DNA from: Flavobacterium sp. JAS
Lineage (GTDB): Bacteria; Bacteroidota; Bacteroidia; Flavobacteriales; Flavobacteriaceae
Assembly: GCF_020991455.1 (NCBI RefSeq)
Contig: NZ_JAJMOX010000017.1
Span: 1 to 64,000 of the forward strand
Direction: 5' to 3'
DNA: 64,000 bases
Below the pieces are notes generated by a model. That model was not told the origin of the DNA, did no database searches, and saw only the letters and a program-made list of their open reading frames with translations. Within the stretch, counting starts at the first letter, position 1; each line of letters opens with the position of its first letter. This document shows positions 51,503 through 61,390 of the stretch, in pieces. Position numbers and translations under genes: made by a program.

Positions 51503-54139
51503 TTATTTCAAACCAGCAATACTTTGCTCGATTGTAGCAATTTTTGCTAATGCATCAGCTTCTTTTTGCTTTTCGTTTGCCAGAACTTTCTCTGGTGCTC
51601 CGGCAACAAATTTCTCATTCGACAATTTTGCCTGAACAGATTTTAAGAAACCTTGTGTGTAAACCAACTCTGCGGTCAGTTTTGAGATTTCGGCTTCAAC
51701 ATCAATATTTCCTCCTGAAATTGGAATGAAATATTCATTTGATTTTACACGGAAAGATAATGCACCTTCAACTTTAGCTGAAACATATTCGAAAGCTGAT
51801 ATATTACCTAATTTCGTTACGATTGTATCAAAATATGTCGAAATGTTCTCGCTGTTGATTGCTTTCAATTCGATTGCATCTTTAAACGGAATATTTTTAT
51901 CTTTTCTAATGGTTCTAATTCCTGAAATTACTTCAATTGTATTTTCAAAATCAGTAATCAAACTTGCGTTGAATAGTTTCAATTCTGGCCAAGTCGAAAC
52001 AATTAAAGCTTCTTCCGGAGTTCTGTCAGCAATTAAATGCCAAATTTCCTCAGTTAAGAAAGGCATAAACGGATGAAGTAATTTCAAGTTACTTTCTAAC
52101 ATTTCGATTGCTTTATCAAACGTTGCTTTATTAATTGGTTGTTGATATGCCGGTTTAATCATCTCTAAAAACCAAGAACAGAAATCATCCCAAACCAATT
52201 TATAAATCGCCATTAAAGAATCTGAAATTCTGTATTTCTCAAAATTATCTTCAATGTCAACTAAAGTTTGTTGCAACTTCGCTTCGTACCATTCGATCGC
52301 TACTTTTGATGATTCCGGTTGTGGAATAGTATCTGAAACTTCCCAACCTTTAATCAATCTAACAGCATTCCATATTTTATTAGTAAATGATTTTCCTTGA
52401 AGACATAATTCTTCATCAAACATAATGTCATTTCCTGCAGAAGCACTCAAAAGTAATCCTACACGAACTCCATCTGCACCAAATTTTTCGATCAAGTCTA
52501 AAGGATCAGGAGAATTTCCTAATGACTTAGACATTTTACGACGTTGTTTATCACGAACTAAACCCGTTAAATATACATTTGTAAATGGTTTTTCACCAGC
52601 ATATTCGTAACCTGCAATAATCATTCTGGCAACCCAGAAAAACAAAATATCCGGACCTGTTACCAAGTCATTTGTTGGATAATAATATTTATAATCTGCA
52701 CTTTCCGGATCCATTATTCCACCAAAAACTGACATCGGCCACAGCCAAGAAGAAAACCAAGTATCTAATGCATCAACATCTTGTTTTAAGTCAGATGTTG
52801 TTAGTGAATTGTTAGATGTTCTTTCTTGTGCTAATTTTAATGCATCTTCGATGTTTTCTGCAACTACGAAATCTTCTTTTCCATCGCCATAATAATAAGC
52901 CGGAATTTGTTGTCCCCACCACAACTGACGAGAGATATTCCAATCACGGATATTATTTAACCAATGTGCATAAGTGTTTTCAAAACGTTTTGGATGCAAT
53001 TTAATATCTCCATCAACCAAAACAGATTGGATTGCAGGTTTTACTAAATCTTCCATTTTCAAAAACCATTGATCTGATAATCTTGGTTCGATTACCGCTT
53101 TGGTTCTTTCAGATGTTCCAACTTTATTCAAATGGATTTCAGTTTTTGCCAAAGCTCCCATTTCTTCTAATTCTTTTGCAATTTCGGTACGAACCACAAA
53201 GCGATCTTTTCCTTGATAATGTAATCCGAAGCTATTTAGCGTAGCATCTTCATTAAAAATATCAACGATTTCAAGATTGTGCTTCTCTCCTAGCGTTTTG
53301 TCATTCATATCGTGCGCCGGAGTCACTTTTAAACATCCGGTTCCGAATTCTACATCTACATACTCATCTTCGATAATCGGAATTACACGACCACAAATAG
53401 GAACGATTGCTTTTTTACCTTTTAAATGGGTAAAACGCTCATCGTTTGGATTAATACAGATTGCAGTATCTCCAAAAATAGTTTCAGGACGTGTTGTGGC
53501 AATGGTCAAAAATTCCTCAGTTCCTTCAATTTTATATTTTAAGAAAAATAATTTTCCTTGTTGTTCTTCATAAATAACTTCTTCGTCAGATAAAGTTGTT
53601 TTTGCTTCAGGATCCCAGTTTACCATTCGATATCCTCTATAGATTAATCCTTTATTATATAAATCAACAAATGACTTAATTACAGAAGCAGACATATCAG
53701 GATCCATCGTAAATTTGGTTCTTTCCCAATCGCAAGAAGCACCTAATTTTTTAAGCTGATCAAGGATTACGCCACCATATTTATCTGTCCATTCCCAAGC
53801 ATGTGCTAAAAATTCTTCGCGAGTTAAATCATTTTTATTGATTCCCTCTGCTTTTAATTTAGCTACAACTTTTGCTTCAGTCGCAATCGATGCGTGATCC
53901 GTTCCCGGAACCCAACAAGCATTGAAACCCTTAAGACGTGCTCTACGAATTAAAACATCCTGAATTGTATTGTTCAACATATGCCCCATGTGCAAGACTC
54001 CTGTCACGTTTGGCGGCGGAATTACAATTGTATAAGGTGTTCTATGATCTGGCTCTGAATGAAAATAATTGTTTTTCATCCAGTAATCATACCATTTATT
54101 CTCGATCGTCTTAGCGTCAAACTGTGCTGGAATTGTCAT
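51503..54139 (-). CDS. valS: Valyl-tRNA synthetase ValS
   Basis: 878 residues, normal length. HIGH motif HMGH at 50-53 (PPPNVTGVLHMGHML), a large editing domain (about 190-340), KMSKS near 534-538 (RRKMSKSLGN), anticodon-binding domain, and the C-terminal coiled coil typical of ValS (about 810-878). It charges tRNA-Val in the cytoplasm and edits threonine. Monocistronic. Confidence 0.97.
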   Translation of the reverse strand: MTIPAQFDAKTIENKWYDYWMKNNYFHSEPDHRTPYTIVIPPPNVTGVLHMGHMLNNTIQDVLIRRARLKGFNACWVPGTDHASIATEAKVVAKLKAEGINKNDLTREEFLAHAWEWTDKYGGVILDQLKKLGASCDWERTKFTMDPDMSASVIKSFVDLYNKGLIYRGYRMVNWDPEAKTTLSDEEVIYEEQQGKLFFLKYKIEGTEEFLTIATTRPETIFGDTAICINPNDERFTHLKGKKAIVPICGRVIPIIEDEYVDVEFGTGCLKVTPAHDMNDKTLGEKHNLEIVDIFNEDATLNSFGLHYQGKDRFVVRTEIAKELEEMGALAKTEIHLNKVGTSERTKAVIEPRLSDQWFLKMEDLVKPAIQSVLVDGDIKLHPKRFENTYAHWLNNIRDWNISRQLWWGQQIPAYYYGDGKEDFVVAENIEDALKLAQERTSNNSLTTSDLKQDVDALDTWFSSWLWPMSVFGGIMDPESADYKYYYPTNDLVTGPDILFFWVARMIIAGYEYAGEKPFTNVYLTGLVRDKQRRKMSKSLGNSPDPLDLIEKFGADGVRVGLLLSASAGNDIMFDEELCLQGKSFTNKIWNAVRLIKGWEVSDTIPQPESSKVAIEWYEAKLQQTLVDIEDNFEKYRISDSLMAIYKLVWDDFCSWFLEMIKPAYQQPINKATFDKAIEMLESNLKLLHPFMPFLTEEIWHLIADRTPEEALIVSTWPELKLFNASLITDFENTIEVISGIRTIRKDKNIPFKDAIELKAINSENISTYFDTIVTKLGNISAFEYVSAKVEGALSFRVKSNEYFIPISGGNIDVEAEISKLTAELVYTQGFLKSVQAKLSNEKFVAGAPEKVLANEKQKEADALAKIATIEQSIAGLK

Positions 54140-54149
54140 TTTATCGTGG

Positions 54150-54250
54150 ATATGTTTAATTGTTGGTTTAACCGTTTAATTGTTAATTTGTTTAATCGTT
54201 GATTTGTTATGTTTTTAAACCAATTAAACGATTAAACAGTTAAACAAATA
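54150..54250. repeat. Intergenic inverted repeat of 'TTTAATCGTTTAA' words
   Basis: TTTAATTGTTGGTTTAACCGTTTAATTG...TTTAATCGTT is answered by AAACCAATTAAACGATTAAACAGTTAAAC. It lies just upstream of valS, in a place where a leader would be; no T-box motif is seen. Confidence 0.6.
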
Positions 54251-54393
54251 AACAGTAAAAAAAAACTGGTTCAATTTTTGTAATTATAACTGACAGCAAA
54301 AGTAAATAATTAAAGACACTATAAAAAGCGAAATAAAAATTTGTGTATTAATTAAAACAAAGTATATTTACTTACAATTTAAAATAATTTCAA

Positions 54394-54774
54394 ATGAAAA
54401 ATGTTGCCACTTTTATTGTAATCGCATTGTTTTGTACAATTGGTTATGCGCAAAACGGCCCAAAAATTGAATTTGCCGCCCTAGACAACACAATCGATTA
54501 TGGAAAAATTTCTAAGGGTGATAATGGAGTTCGCTCTTTTGAATTTACAAACACAGGAGATGCACCACTATTAATTACTGCTGCAGAATCTACTGTAAGC
54601 TCAATTGTCGTTACAAAACCTGCCGCAGCTATTTTGCCAGGAAAAAAAGGAAAAATTGATGTAAAATACAATATGATTTCCGGTCCTATTCGTAAAACAA
54701 TTACTGTTGAAACCAATGCTGTAAACTATCCTGACGGTAGAGTTGCCTTAAAAATTAAAGGAGAAGTTTTATAA
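54394..54774 (+). CDS. DUF1573 secreted protein
   Basis: 126 residues. Signal peptide (ending IGYAQ). The mature part is the DUF1573 Ig-like fold (DYGKISKGDNGVRSFEFTNTGDAPLLI, then PGKKGKIDVKYN and GEVL end). DUF1573 proteins in Bacteroidota are small exported proteins of unknown role. Terminator at 54799. Confidence 0.88.
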   Translation: MKNVATFIVIALFCTIGYAQNGPKIEFAALDNTIDYGKISKGDNGVRSFEFTNTGDAPLLITAAESTVSSIVVTKPAAAILPGKKGKIDVKYNMISGPIRKTITVETNAVNYPDGRVALKIKGEVL

Positions 54775-54798
54775 AAACAATAAAATCTAAAAAATAAT

Positions 54799-54834
54799 AA
54801 AAGCCGTTTCTTATTAAAGAAACGGCTTTTTTTT
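54799..54834. terminator. Terminator after the DUF1573 gene
   Basis: AAAAGCCGTTTCTT / AAGAAACGGCTTTT stem, 4-nt loop. A second perfect dyad (AAACCCGACAGGTTTT / its complement, 54856-54887) follows and may serve the convergent lipoprotein gene. Confidence 0.85.
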
Positions 54835-54921
54835 ATGAATACAATTCTGGATTAAACCCGACAGGTTTTAAAAACCTGTCGGGTTTGTCTAGAATATGAT
54901 AAAAGTTAGATTGTCTAACTT

Positions 54922-55404
54922 TTATTTACCAGTACATTCAACTGTTGCAAATTTATATTTTACGTTTACAAAATCAATTGGTTTATCTTTTACTAAATAA
55001 GTAACACCCATAGTGGTTTGCATCGTTCCGTTTCCTAGAATAAGTTGTTTGTCACGTTTTAAAAATGCCATTGGGTTTTTGAACTTTGTATCTTTATTGG
55101 CAGTATCAACAAAAGTATAATCTATAAATAAAGTATCACCTTTAAATTCTCCTGCTACTTCACCGGTTCTTACCGGCGCTTTAGCAACTTTCATTATCAT
55201 ATCTCCAGATACCTTTCCGTTTTTTAATGTATTTACTTTTAAATCAATTGTGTCTTTTTCATATATCGCTTTATAACATTGAACACTTACAACTTTTTCT
55301 CCATCAGCTTTTGCAGCTTCAAGTTCTTTCTTTTTTTCATCGTTTTTACAACTTTGGAATCCAATGCAAGCTATAAGCAAGCAAAATATAACTGGTTTTT
55401 TCAT
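54922..55404 (-). CDS. Lipoprotein of unknown function
   Basis: 160 residues from the ATG at 55404 (an ATG seven codons upstream is less likely because MKKPVIF is the natural signal start). Lipobox FQSC with Cys19. The charged linker KNDEKKKELEAAKADG precedes a beta-rich domain (VQCYKAIYEKDTIDLKVN, then FKGDTLFIDYTF) ending in a cysteine. It is downstream of the T9SS operon terminator, so a separate transcript. Confidence 0.75.
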   Translation of the reverse strand: MKKPVIFCLLIACIGFQSCKNDEKKKELEAAKADGEKVVSVQCYKAIYEKDTIDLKVNTLKNGKVSGDMIMKVAKAPVRTGEVAGEFKGDTLFIDYTFVDTANKDTKFKNPMAFLKRDKQLILGNGTMQTTMGVTYLVKDKPIDFVNVKYKFATVECTGK

Positions 55405-55445
55405 AATTAAATATTTTAAGTTCATTGTTATTTTATAAAATTAAA

Positions 55446-55478
55446 TAAAAAAGAAGCCAAAAAAAAGGCTTCTTTTTA
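55446..55478. terminator. Terminator of the T9SS operon
   Basis: AAAAAGAAGCC / GGCTTCTTTTT stem, 8-nt A-loop, 45 bp beyond the OmpA-family stop. Confidence 0.85.
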
Positions 55479-55522
55479 AAATTATATTTTTTCTTATTTC
55501 TAACAGATTTAAATCGGCTTAT

Positions 55523-57631
55523 CTATAATTTCTTAATGACAAATTCGCTTCTTCTGTTTAATTCGTGCTCTTCTTCTGAACAGGAATCATCTGTTTTACA
55601 TTTTATAATTGGCACAGATTCTCCGTAACCTTTGGCAGTAACTCTGCTTGCATTTATCCCAGACTGAATAATAAATTCTCTGGTCGAATTAGCTCTTTTT
55701 TGCGACAAGTCTTCATTAAATTTAGCATTTCCGCGCGAATCTGTATGCGAACCAATTTCGATAACCATTCCCGGATATTTATTCATCAAAGCTACAACTC
55801 TGCCTAAAACTACTTTAGATTCTTTACGGATGTACCACATATTGTAATCAAAATAAATAGGGTCTGTTTTGATTATTAATCTGTCCTTATTATCTTTTAC
55901 AACATCTTTTTCCTGCTTTAAAATCTCAGCAACTTTTTCTTTCTTCTTAACTTCTGCCGCTTCCGCTAAAGCAATAGCAGCCAAAGCTTCTTTTTTCTTA
56001 TTTTCCTCTTCTATAATAATCTCTTGTTTTCTTTTATTTTCTGCATTTTGCTTTTCTTCCAATTTAATTGCTTCTAAAGATTTAAGCGCCAATGAACCGT
56101 CGTTAGTTTGATATCTTACTTTTCCTATCACCAAAGTTTTCGATTCATTTGTGTATTTTTCTTTAAATGCCACAACTGTATAAGCACTTTCGCAAGCAAC
56201 AGTAAAACTAAATTTCCCGTCTGAAGTTGTAGTAAATGTGCTTAATGTCTTTTTATCTGAATCTTGCAATATTACAGTCGCATTTTCAAGAACCAAATTG
56301 GTATTAATATCTGTAATTGTTCCTGCAATAAACTGCTTACAATCTTCTACAATTAAATCTTTTGTTTCTTTAAACGAATAAATATCGTCATTTCCTTTTC
56401 CGCCTTCTCTATTGGATGCAAAATATCCTTCTTTGGTATCTGAATCAATATTAAAGGCAAAATCATCCAAATTAGAATTCAAAGGCAAACCAATATTAAC
56501 CGCTTTTGTATGTTCATTTCCTTTAGTTTCTGAAACAAAAACATCAAGTGATCCGTAACCCAAATGTCCATCTGAAGAAAAATAAAGTTTATTATCTGCC
56601 GAAACAAAAGGGAATTGTTCTCTTTTATCTGTATTTACTTCCGGACCTAAATTTCGCGGCGTATCAAACGCTCCTTTATTTACATTTACCGAATAGATAT
56701 CAAACGAGCCTAAACTTCCAGGCATATCTGATGCAAAGTACAATACTTTTTCATCTGGACTTAGAGCAGGATGTTCTACAGAATAATTTGGACTATTGAA
56801 AGGTAATGAAACTATATTTTTCCATTTTCCGTCAACCAATTCGGCTTTAAAAATTTGAAGATTAGAAATTTTCTGATCGTTCTTTTTCCTTCTTCCTTTC
56901 TTAGAATTATTTCGCGTAAAGTAAATCGTTTTTCCATCTTTTGTAAAAATAGCATTCGATTCGTGCATTCCGGTTTTTAATTCATCAGCAAAATAACTAA
57001 TATCTGCATCGGTAGAATTAATGTTTTGAAGTGGCACTTTTACAATATTCAAATAGGTTTCATTATCCCATTTAAATTTTTTATCAAATAATCCTGGTTT
57101 TAGCTTTACTCCGGCAAACACTAAATTGTCTTTATATTTTACAGCACCAAATTCAGAATTTGGAGTATTTATAGCCAGATTTTTAATCTCAAATCGTTTC
57201 CCAATTGCTGACACATTTTCTAATGTTTTAATCTCATTTTCGAAATTAGCAACATCTTCAGTTTTACCGGATTTACTGTAATATTCTCTTAAAACAGCAT
57301 TTGCATCATCATAACTATTTGTAGCTTTTAGCGCCTGAGCATATCTAAAATAATAGTCCCGACTTAAATCGTTACTATAACTTTTAATTAAAAGTCTATA
57401 ATAACGTTGTGCTTTTATCAGATCATTGGTATAATAATAAGAGTCTGCCAGATTTTTAATAACTTCCTGAGAAGGTTTTTCTTCGGCAAGCTTTCCATAT
57501 AATGTAATGGCTTCTGCATAATATGTTTTATCAAAAAAACGTTTGGCTCTAACCAAATCATTATCCTGAGCATTTATAAACTGTATTGAAAATACGAATA
57601 TAATAACGAGTAGTTTTTTCATATTTTTCAT
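55523..57631 (-). CDS. OmpA-family protein with TPR, PD40 propeller and carboxypeptidase-regulatory-like domains
   Basis: 702 residues from the ATG at 57631, one base after the upstream stop; an ATG at 57658 would overlap that gene. Signal peptide (ending FINAQ), TPR region (about 15-130), PD40-type beta-propeller with repeated DG[K/E]xxYF[T/A]S motifs (about 215-430), a CarboxypepD_reg-like beta domain (about 435-520), an alanine/lysine/glutamate coiled coil (about 530-580), and a C-terminal OmpA peptidoglycan-binding domain (IEIGSHTDSRGNAKFNEDLSQKRA). This is the third gene of the adhesin-PorP-OmpA operon, resembling the PorE-type proteins that tie T9SS parts to peptidoglycan. Confidence 0.88.
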   Translation of the reverse strand: MKNMKKLLVIIFVFSIQFINAQDNDLVRAKRFFDKTYYAEAITLYGKLAEEKPSQEVIKNLADSYYYTNDLIKAQRYYRLLIKSYSNDLSRDYYFRYAQALKATNSYDDANAVLREYYSKSGKTEDVANFENEIKTLENVSAIGKRFEIKNLAINTPNSEFGAVKYKDNLVFAGVKLKPGLFDKKFKWDNETYLNIVKVPLQNINSTDADISYFADELKTGMHESNAIFTKDGKTIYFTRNNSKKGRRKKNDQKISNLQIFKAELVDGKWKNIVSLPFNSPNYSVEHPALSPDEKVLYFASDMPGSLGSFDIYSVNVNKGAFDTPRNLGPEVNTDKREQFPFVSADNKLYFSSDGHLGYGSLDVFVSETKGNEHTKAVNIGLPLNSNLDDFAFNIDSDTKEGYFASNREGGKGNDDIYSFKETKDLIVEDCKQFIAGTITDINTNLVLENATVILQDSDKKTLSTFTTTSDGKFSFTVACESAYTVVAFKEKYTNESKTLVIGKVRYQTNDGSLALKSLEAIKLEEKQNAENKRKQEIIIEEENKKKEALAAIALAEAAEVKKKEKVAEILKQEKDVVKDNKDRLIIKTDPIYFDYNMWYIRKESKVVLGRVVALMNKYPGMVIEIGSHTDSRGNAKFNEDLSQKRANSTREFIIQSGINASRVTAKGYGESVPIIKCKTDDSCSEEEHELNRRSEFVIKKL

Positions 57632-57632
57632 C

Positions 57633-58568
57633 TTAAAAGAATCTTGGCGATTTATCATATCCTTTTCCTAATAAATCTAAATCAAAAAGCAGCATAATTT
57701 CATGCGTTCCCGAATTAAACTGTCCTAAATTTGAAAGTGTATAATCATAAGCATAACCAACTCTCAAAGATGGTGTAACATTGATATTTACTAAAGCACT
57801 CACAGCATCGTCTATTCTATAAGCTGCACCAAGTTCAAACTTGTTATTATAGAGAACATTCGCCGTTAAATCTACAGAAACTGGCGCTCCTTTTACAAAT
57901 TTCGCCATGAATGCAGGTTTTACCTTCCACATATCATTGACCTGAAAAACATATCCCGCAGTTAAGAAAGTATGAATCGCTTCTTCTCCAAAAGCATTAA
58001 TACCTGACTTTTCTTCGATGTATTTTGATTTCAATAAATTTGGTGCTGATATTCCGGCATAAAAATTATCTCTAAAATAATAAACTCCAACTCCAATATT
58101 AGGTTTAGTAGCATTAATATCCTGAGTGAAAGCTATATCTGTAGCTGCATTTCCGGATTGTAGCTGGAATCCGTTAAAATTACTTTGCATTGACGAAAAT
58201 CCGGCTTTTAGTCCTAATGAAAGCTTGTTTTTACCTCCTAAATTTAAAACATAAGCAAAGTCAGCATAAACATTATTTTCTTTTTTAGCGCCGTCTCCAA
58301 TATCATCTGAGACCAATGATAGGCCAACTTCAATCTTTTCAGATAAAGCTGTATGTCCAAAAAAGGTAAAAGTTTTTGGTGCTCCGTATGCTCCAACCCA
58401 TTGTGTTCTGTACAAACCACCAAAATTCATCATTAAAGGAGTTCCGGTTGCATATGCAGGGTTAACCACACTCATATTATACATATAATGGGTATATTCT
58501 GGGTCCTGCTGTGCCGAAGCGGGTAGTATATAGAGGAGAAAAAGTATAAAAAGTATTATTTTTTTCAT
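57633..58568 (-). CDS. PorP/SprF family type IX secretion membrane protein
   Basis: 311 residues. Signal peptide (ending ASAQQ), then the PorP/SprF signature start DPEYTHYMYNMSVVNPAYAGT-like (here ATGTP), outer-membrane beta strands (YADFAYVLNLGGKNKLSLGLKAG) and a C-terminal RVGYAYDYTLSNL strand. SprF-type proteins help export the adhesin encoded just upstream and keep it on the surface. It sits 33 bp after the adhesin gene and overlaps nearly with the OmpA gene, so they are one operon. Confidence 0.9.
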   Translation of the reverse strand: MKKIILFILFLLYILPASAQQDPEYTHYMYNMSVVNPAYATGTPLMMNFGGLYRTQWVGAYGAPKTFTFFGHTALSEKIEVGLSLVSDDIGDGAKKENNVYADFAYVLNLGGKNKLSLGLKAGFSSMQSNFNGFQLQSGNAATDIAFTQDINATKPNIGVGVYYFRDNFYAGISAPNLLKSKYIEEKSGINAFGEEAIHTFLTAGYVFQVNDMWKVKPAFMAKFVKGAPVSVDLTANVLYNNKFELGAAYRIDDAVSALVNINVTPSLRVGYAYDYTLSNLGQFNSGTHEIMLLFDLDLLGKGYDKSPRFF

Positions 58569-58600
58569 TTGAAAATTATATTAAATAATGTAAAAAAGAA

Positions 58601-61231
58601 TTATCGATTTAAATAAAGTCGTCCTTGCTTAGGAGGTTTATTGTCTTTATTAAATTGGATAACATAAAAATAAACTCCATTTGGCGCCACTCCACCGTTA
58701 AGCCCTTTGTTCTCGTAATTTATTCCGTCCCAGCCTGGTTTATCTTTTCCACCTTTATACATTCCGTTTCCGTATCTGTTAAAAATCTCGATGGTATAAT
58801 TCGGATATAAAAATTCAATATTTGTAATTTCAAACAAATCGTTCACGCCATCTCCATTGGGAGAAAATCCATCAGGAATAAAGAAAGGATATTGAGGAGA
58901 ATCGCATTCGATTAAAGAAACTGTTACCGGAGTACTTTGTTCAGAATAACAGTTTGTCGTTGTCGATAAATCAAACCCATAATAAATAGTTCTATTGACC
59001 AGAGGAGTTGACGAAGGCAATAAATTTCCATTATTAGGAGCATCATACCAAACCACTGTCGAAGGTGAACTTGTTTTATTAGATAAATCTAAAATTGTAG
59101 GATTATCTACTCCGCAAAAGTCAGCAACATCATTTAATACAGGTGCCGGAGTATCATTTAGGGCAACAGTAATCATCGTTGGATCAGATATACATCTTAA
59201 TGTAGTCTGTCTTAAATAATAGTTTTCTGCTTTTAAAACATAAGTACTTGCAAGAGGTGTTGTTGCTGTTGCAGAATCATACCAGGTGTATTGAGCTCCT
59301 TTTGGTTCTAAGTTAGCAATGGTAGCACCATCAACTTTACAAAACTCCTGATTATTTGCAGCAGGGGCAACGGGAATTGAATTTACAGAAAAAACATCTG
59401 ACACACCACTTACATCAATACTACAACCAGTGATATTATTAGTCAACTTTATAATCGAAATTGTTGTAACTCCTGTATTAATAATAAAATTGGCAGGAAT
59501 TGCAAAACTGGCATTACCATTCGAAGTGGTTAACACCACCGTTTGTACTGTAGCGGTATTACTTCCAAAAAGTATATATGATAAGGTAACATCTGTTAAG
59601 GTTCCTAATCCTGAAACTGATGCTGTAACTTGTTCTCCAAAACAAACATCGGCGACTTGCATTCTCAAACTTGTGGCATTTGGCAGCGGATTTATTAAGA
59701 TATTACCTTTTAAGTTTGCACTATTTACACATTGTGAAATTACATGAGTAATTGCAGTAATAGTAACAACTGAAGTTCCACTTTTTTGATTTAATATTCC
59801 CGGAACAATAAAATCATTTGAAACACCACCGACAAAGGTTAATCTTGCAATTTGCGATGAAGCATTGTTGGCTCCTGTAAGATTGTAAACAATATCATAT
59901 TCACCATCTGCAAGTTTTACAGCATCTGTGATCTGGATAGTTCCATCCTCATTTTGACAAACAGTTGCAGGAGTTATTTTAGCACCCGCTAAATCCGGAA
60001 TTGGATAAACAATTAATTCATCTGACAGGTTATTTATAATGTTAGTGCATTTCTTTAAACTATTTACAGCAACTATGCTTACAATATCAACCTTAAAACG
60101 ACCAACCGTCTGAAAGTAACTTGAACTAATTGGGAATATAAGAACTCCGTTTATAAAGTTTGCTACTATTGTTTCTCTTCGAGCTCTTGGTCCCGAAACA
60201 TCAAACGTAACATAATAAGCTCCATTTGGGATAACTGCGTTTCCTCTTGTAATAGTTACTGAATATTGCGCTGTTAAAAGTTCTGTTTCACAAATATCTG
60301 AATTTACCTGAACAATTGCACCAGTAAAATCAAGTTTGCTTTCAAGATAAATTTGAATAATAGTTTGTGCATCTGGACAGATTGTATTTGAAGAAGCAAC
60401 TACGTAACTAAAAAAAAATCCGCCACTCCCAAATTTATTATGTATATTTTGTATATCAATAAAATGATCGTCATTAGAAGTTAGTTCTCCGGTATTATTC
60501 AAATCAAACCAAATTCCATTAGTATCTTCTCCTGACAGTGCATCAAACAGATCATAATTATTATAGGAGGTTAAATCATCGTCTCCACACAAAATTAAGT
60601 TATTTCCCAATCCTGATTTGGGTGCTTTTTCCACAGTCACTACAACTATTGATGACATTGCCGGACAAGTGCCTATAGCTGGCATAGTATATGTAAATTG
60701 GAAATTTCCTTCTAAATTTTCTACGTTAAATATTGAAGATGGCATATTTTGACCAGTAGTATCATTGTGCCATTTGCCATTCGATTGTGGTCCTAGACTG
60801 AGTCCGCTAAAGGCATTAAAAAGATTATAATTCCTCATATCACTACAGACTGTCACATTGGGAGAACTAACTCCTGAATAACCTCCGATAGTAACTTGTA
60901 CTATAGCCGAATCATCTGTACAACCACTAACACCACTAACTGTGTATCTATAACGATAAACACCGCTCCTGCGAATAGCTTGTGCATTCAAAATACCAGT
61001 AGTAGCGTTAAGCCCTCCTGAATTGTCTACATCTGCCCAAACTCCACCGGAAACTGGTGTACCATTTAATTTTGCAAACAAATTGATTGTTTGATTGGCA
61101 TTATTTGGAATATCACAAACTGTAAATACGTTATCATCGCCTGCACATTGTGCATGAATTATAGAAGGAAAAATTGATAAAAAAACAAAAATTAAAAAAA
61201 TTTGTAAGAAATTATTGTAATTTTTAACCAT
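58601..61231 (-). CDS. Secreted multi-Ig adhesin-like protein with T9SS type B (gliding-associated) sorting domain
   Basis: 876 residues. Signal peptide (ending IIHAQ), a series of beta-sandwich modules with paired cysteines (repeats of the type TVCxxxD and CxD..IVQVTI), then a terminal domain of about 90 residues: FFIPDGFSPNGDGVND, IEIFNRYGNGMYKGG, WDGINYENKGLNGGVAPNGVYFYVI. That is the gliding-motility-associated C-terminal domain (CHU_C, type B sorting signal), which directs export through the type IX system. It heads an operon with PorP/SprF and OmpA proteins, as for SprB-like adhesins. No ligand can be named. Confidence 0.9.
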   Translation of the reverse strand: MVKNYNNFLQIFLIFVFLSIFPSIIHAQCAGDDNVFTVCDIPNNANQTINLFAKLNGTPVSGGVWADVDNSGGLNATTGILNAQAIRRSGVYRYRYTVSGVSGCTDDSAIVQVTIGGYSGVSSPNVTVCSDMRNYNLFNAFSGLSLGPQSNGKWHNDTTGQNMPSSIFNVENLEGNFQFTYTMPAIGTCPAMSSIVVVTVEKAPKSGLGNNLILCGDDDLTSYNNYDLFDALSGEDTNGIWFDLNNTGELTSNDDHFIDIQNIHNKFGSGGFFFSYVVASSNTICPDAQTIIQIYLESKLDFTGAIVQVNSDICETELLTAQYSVTITRGNAVIPNGAYYVTFDVSGPRARRETIVANFINGVLIFPISSSYFQTVGRFKVDIVSIVAVNSLKKCTNIINNLSDELIVYPIPDLAGAKITPATVCQNEDGTIQITDAVKLADGEYDIVYNLTGANNASSQIARLTFVGGVSNDFIVPGILNQKSGTSVVTITAITHVISQCVNSANLKGNILINPLPNATSLRMQVADVCFGEQVTASVSGLGTLTDVTLSYILFGSNTATVQTVVLTTSNGNASFAIPANFIINTGVTTISIIKLTNNITGCSIDVSGVSDVFSVNSIPVAPAANNQEFCKVDGATIANLEPKGAQYTWYDSATATTPLASTYVLKAENYYLRQTTLRCISDPTMITVALNDTPAPVLNDVADFCGVDNPTILDLSNKTSSPSTVVWYDAPNNGNLLPSSTPLVNRTIYYGFDLSTTTNCYSEQSTPVTVSLIECDSPQYPFFIPDGFSPNGDGVNDLFEITNIEFLYPNYTIEIFNRYGNGMYKGGKDKPGWDGINYENKGLNGGVAPNGVYFYVIQFNKDNKPPKQGRLYLNR

Positions 61232-61390
61232 AAACTAGTATTTTTGCATAAACTTAATAAAATATTAACGCTCGTTGGTCAAAAAAAATAATTTAACAGT
61301 TAATTTTTCACAAAATTCAAGCATACTACAAAAATATTACTGATAATCATTATTTTAATTCAAAAGAATGAATTTATTTTAATCGAATTT

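Noticed and set aside
54140..54393. T-box riboswitch upstream of valS
   Set aside because: The dyad consists of simple TTTAAT words; no specifier loop or T-box consensus is visible, and T-boxes are not expected in Bacteroidota.
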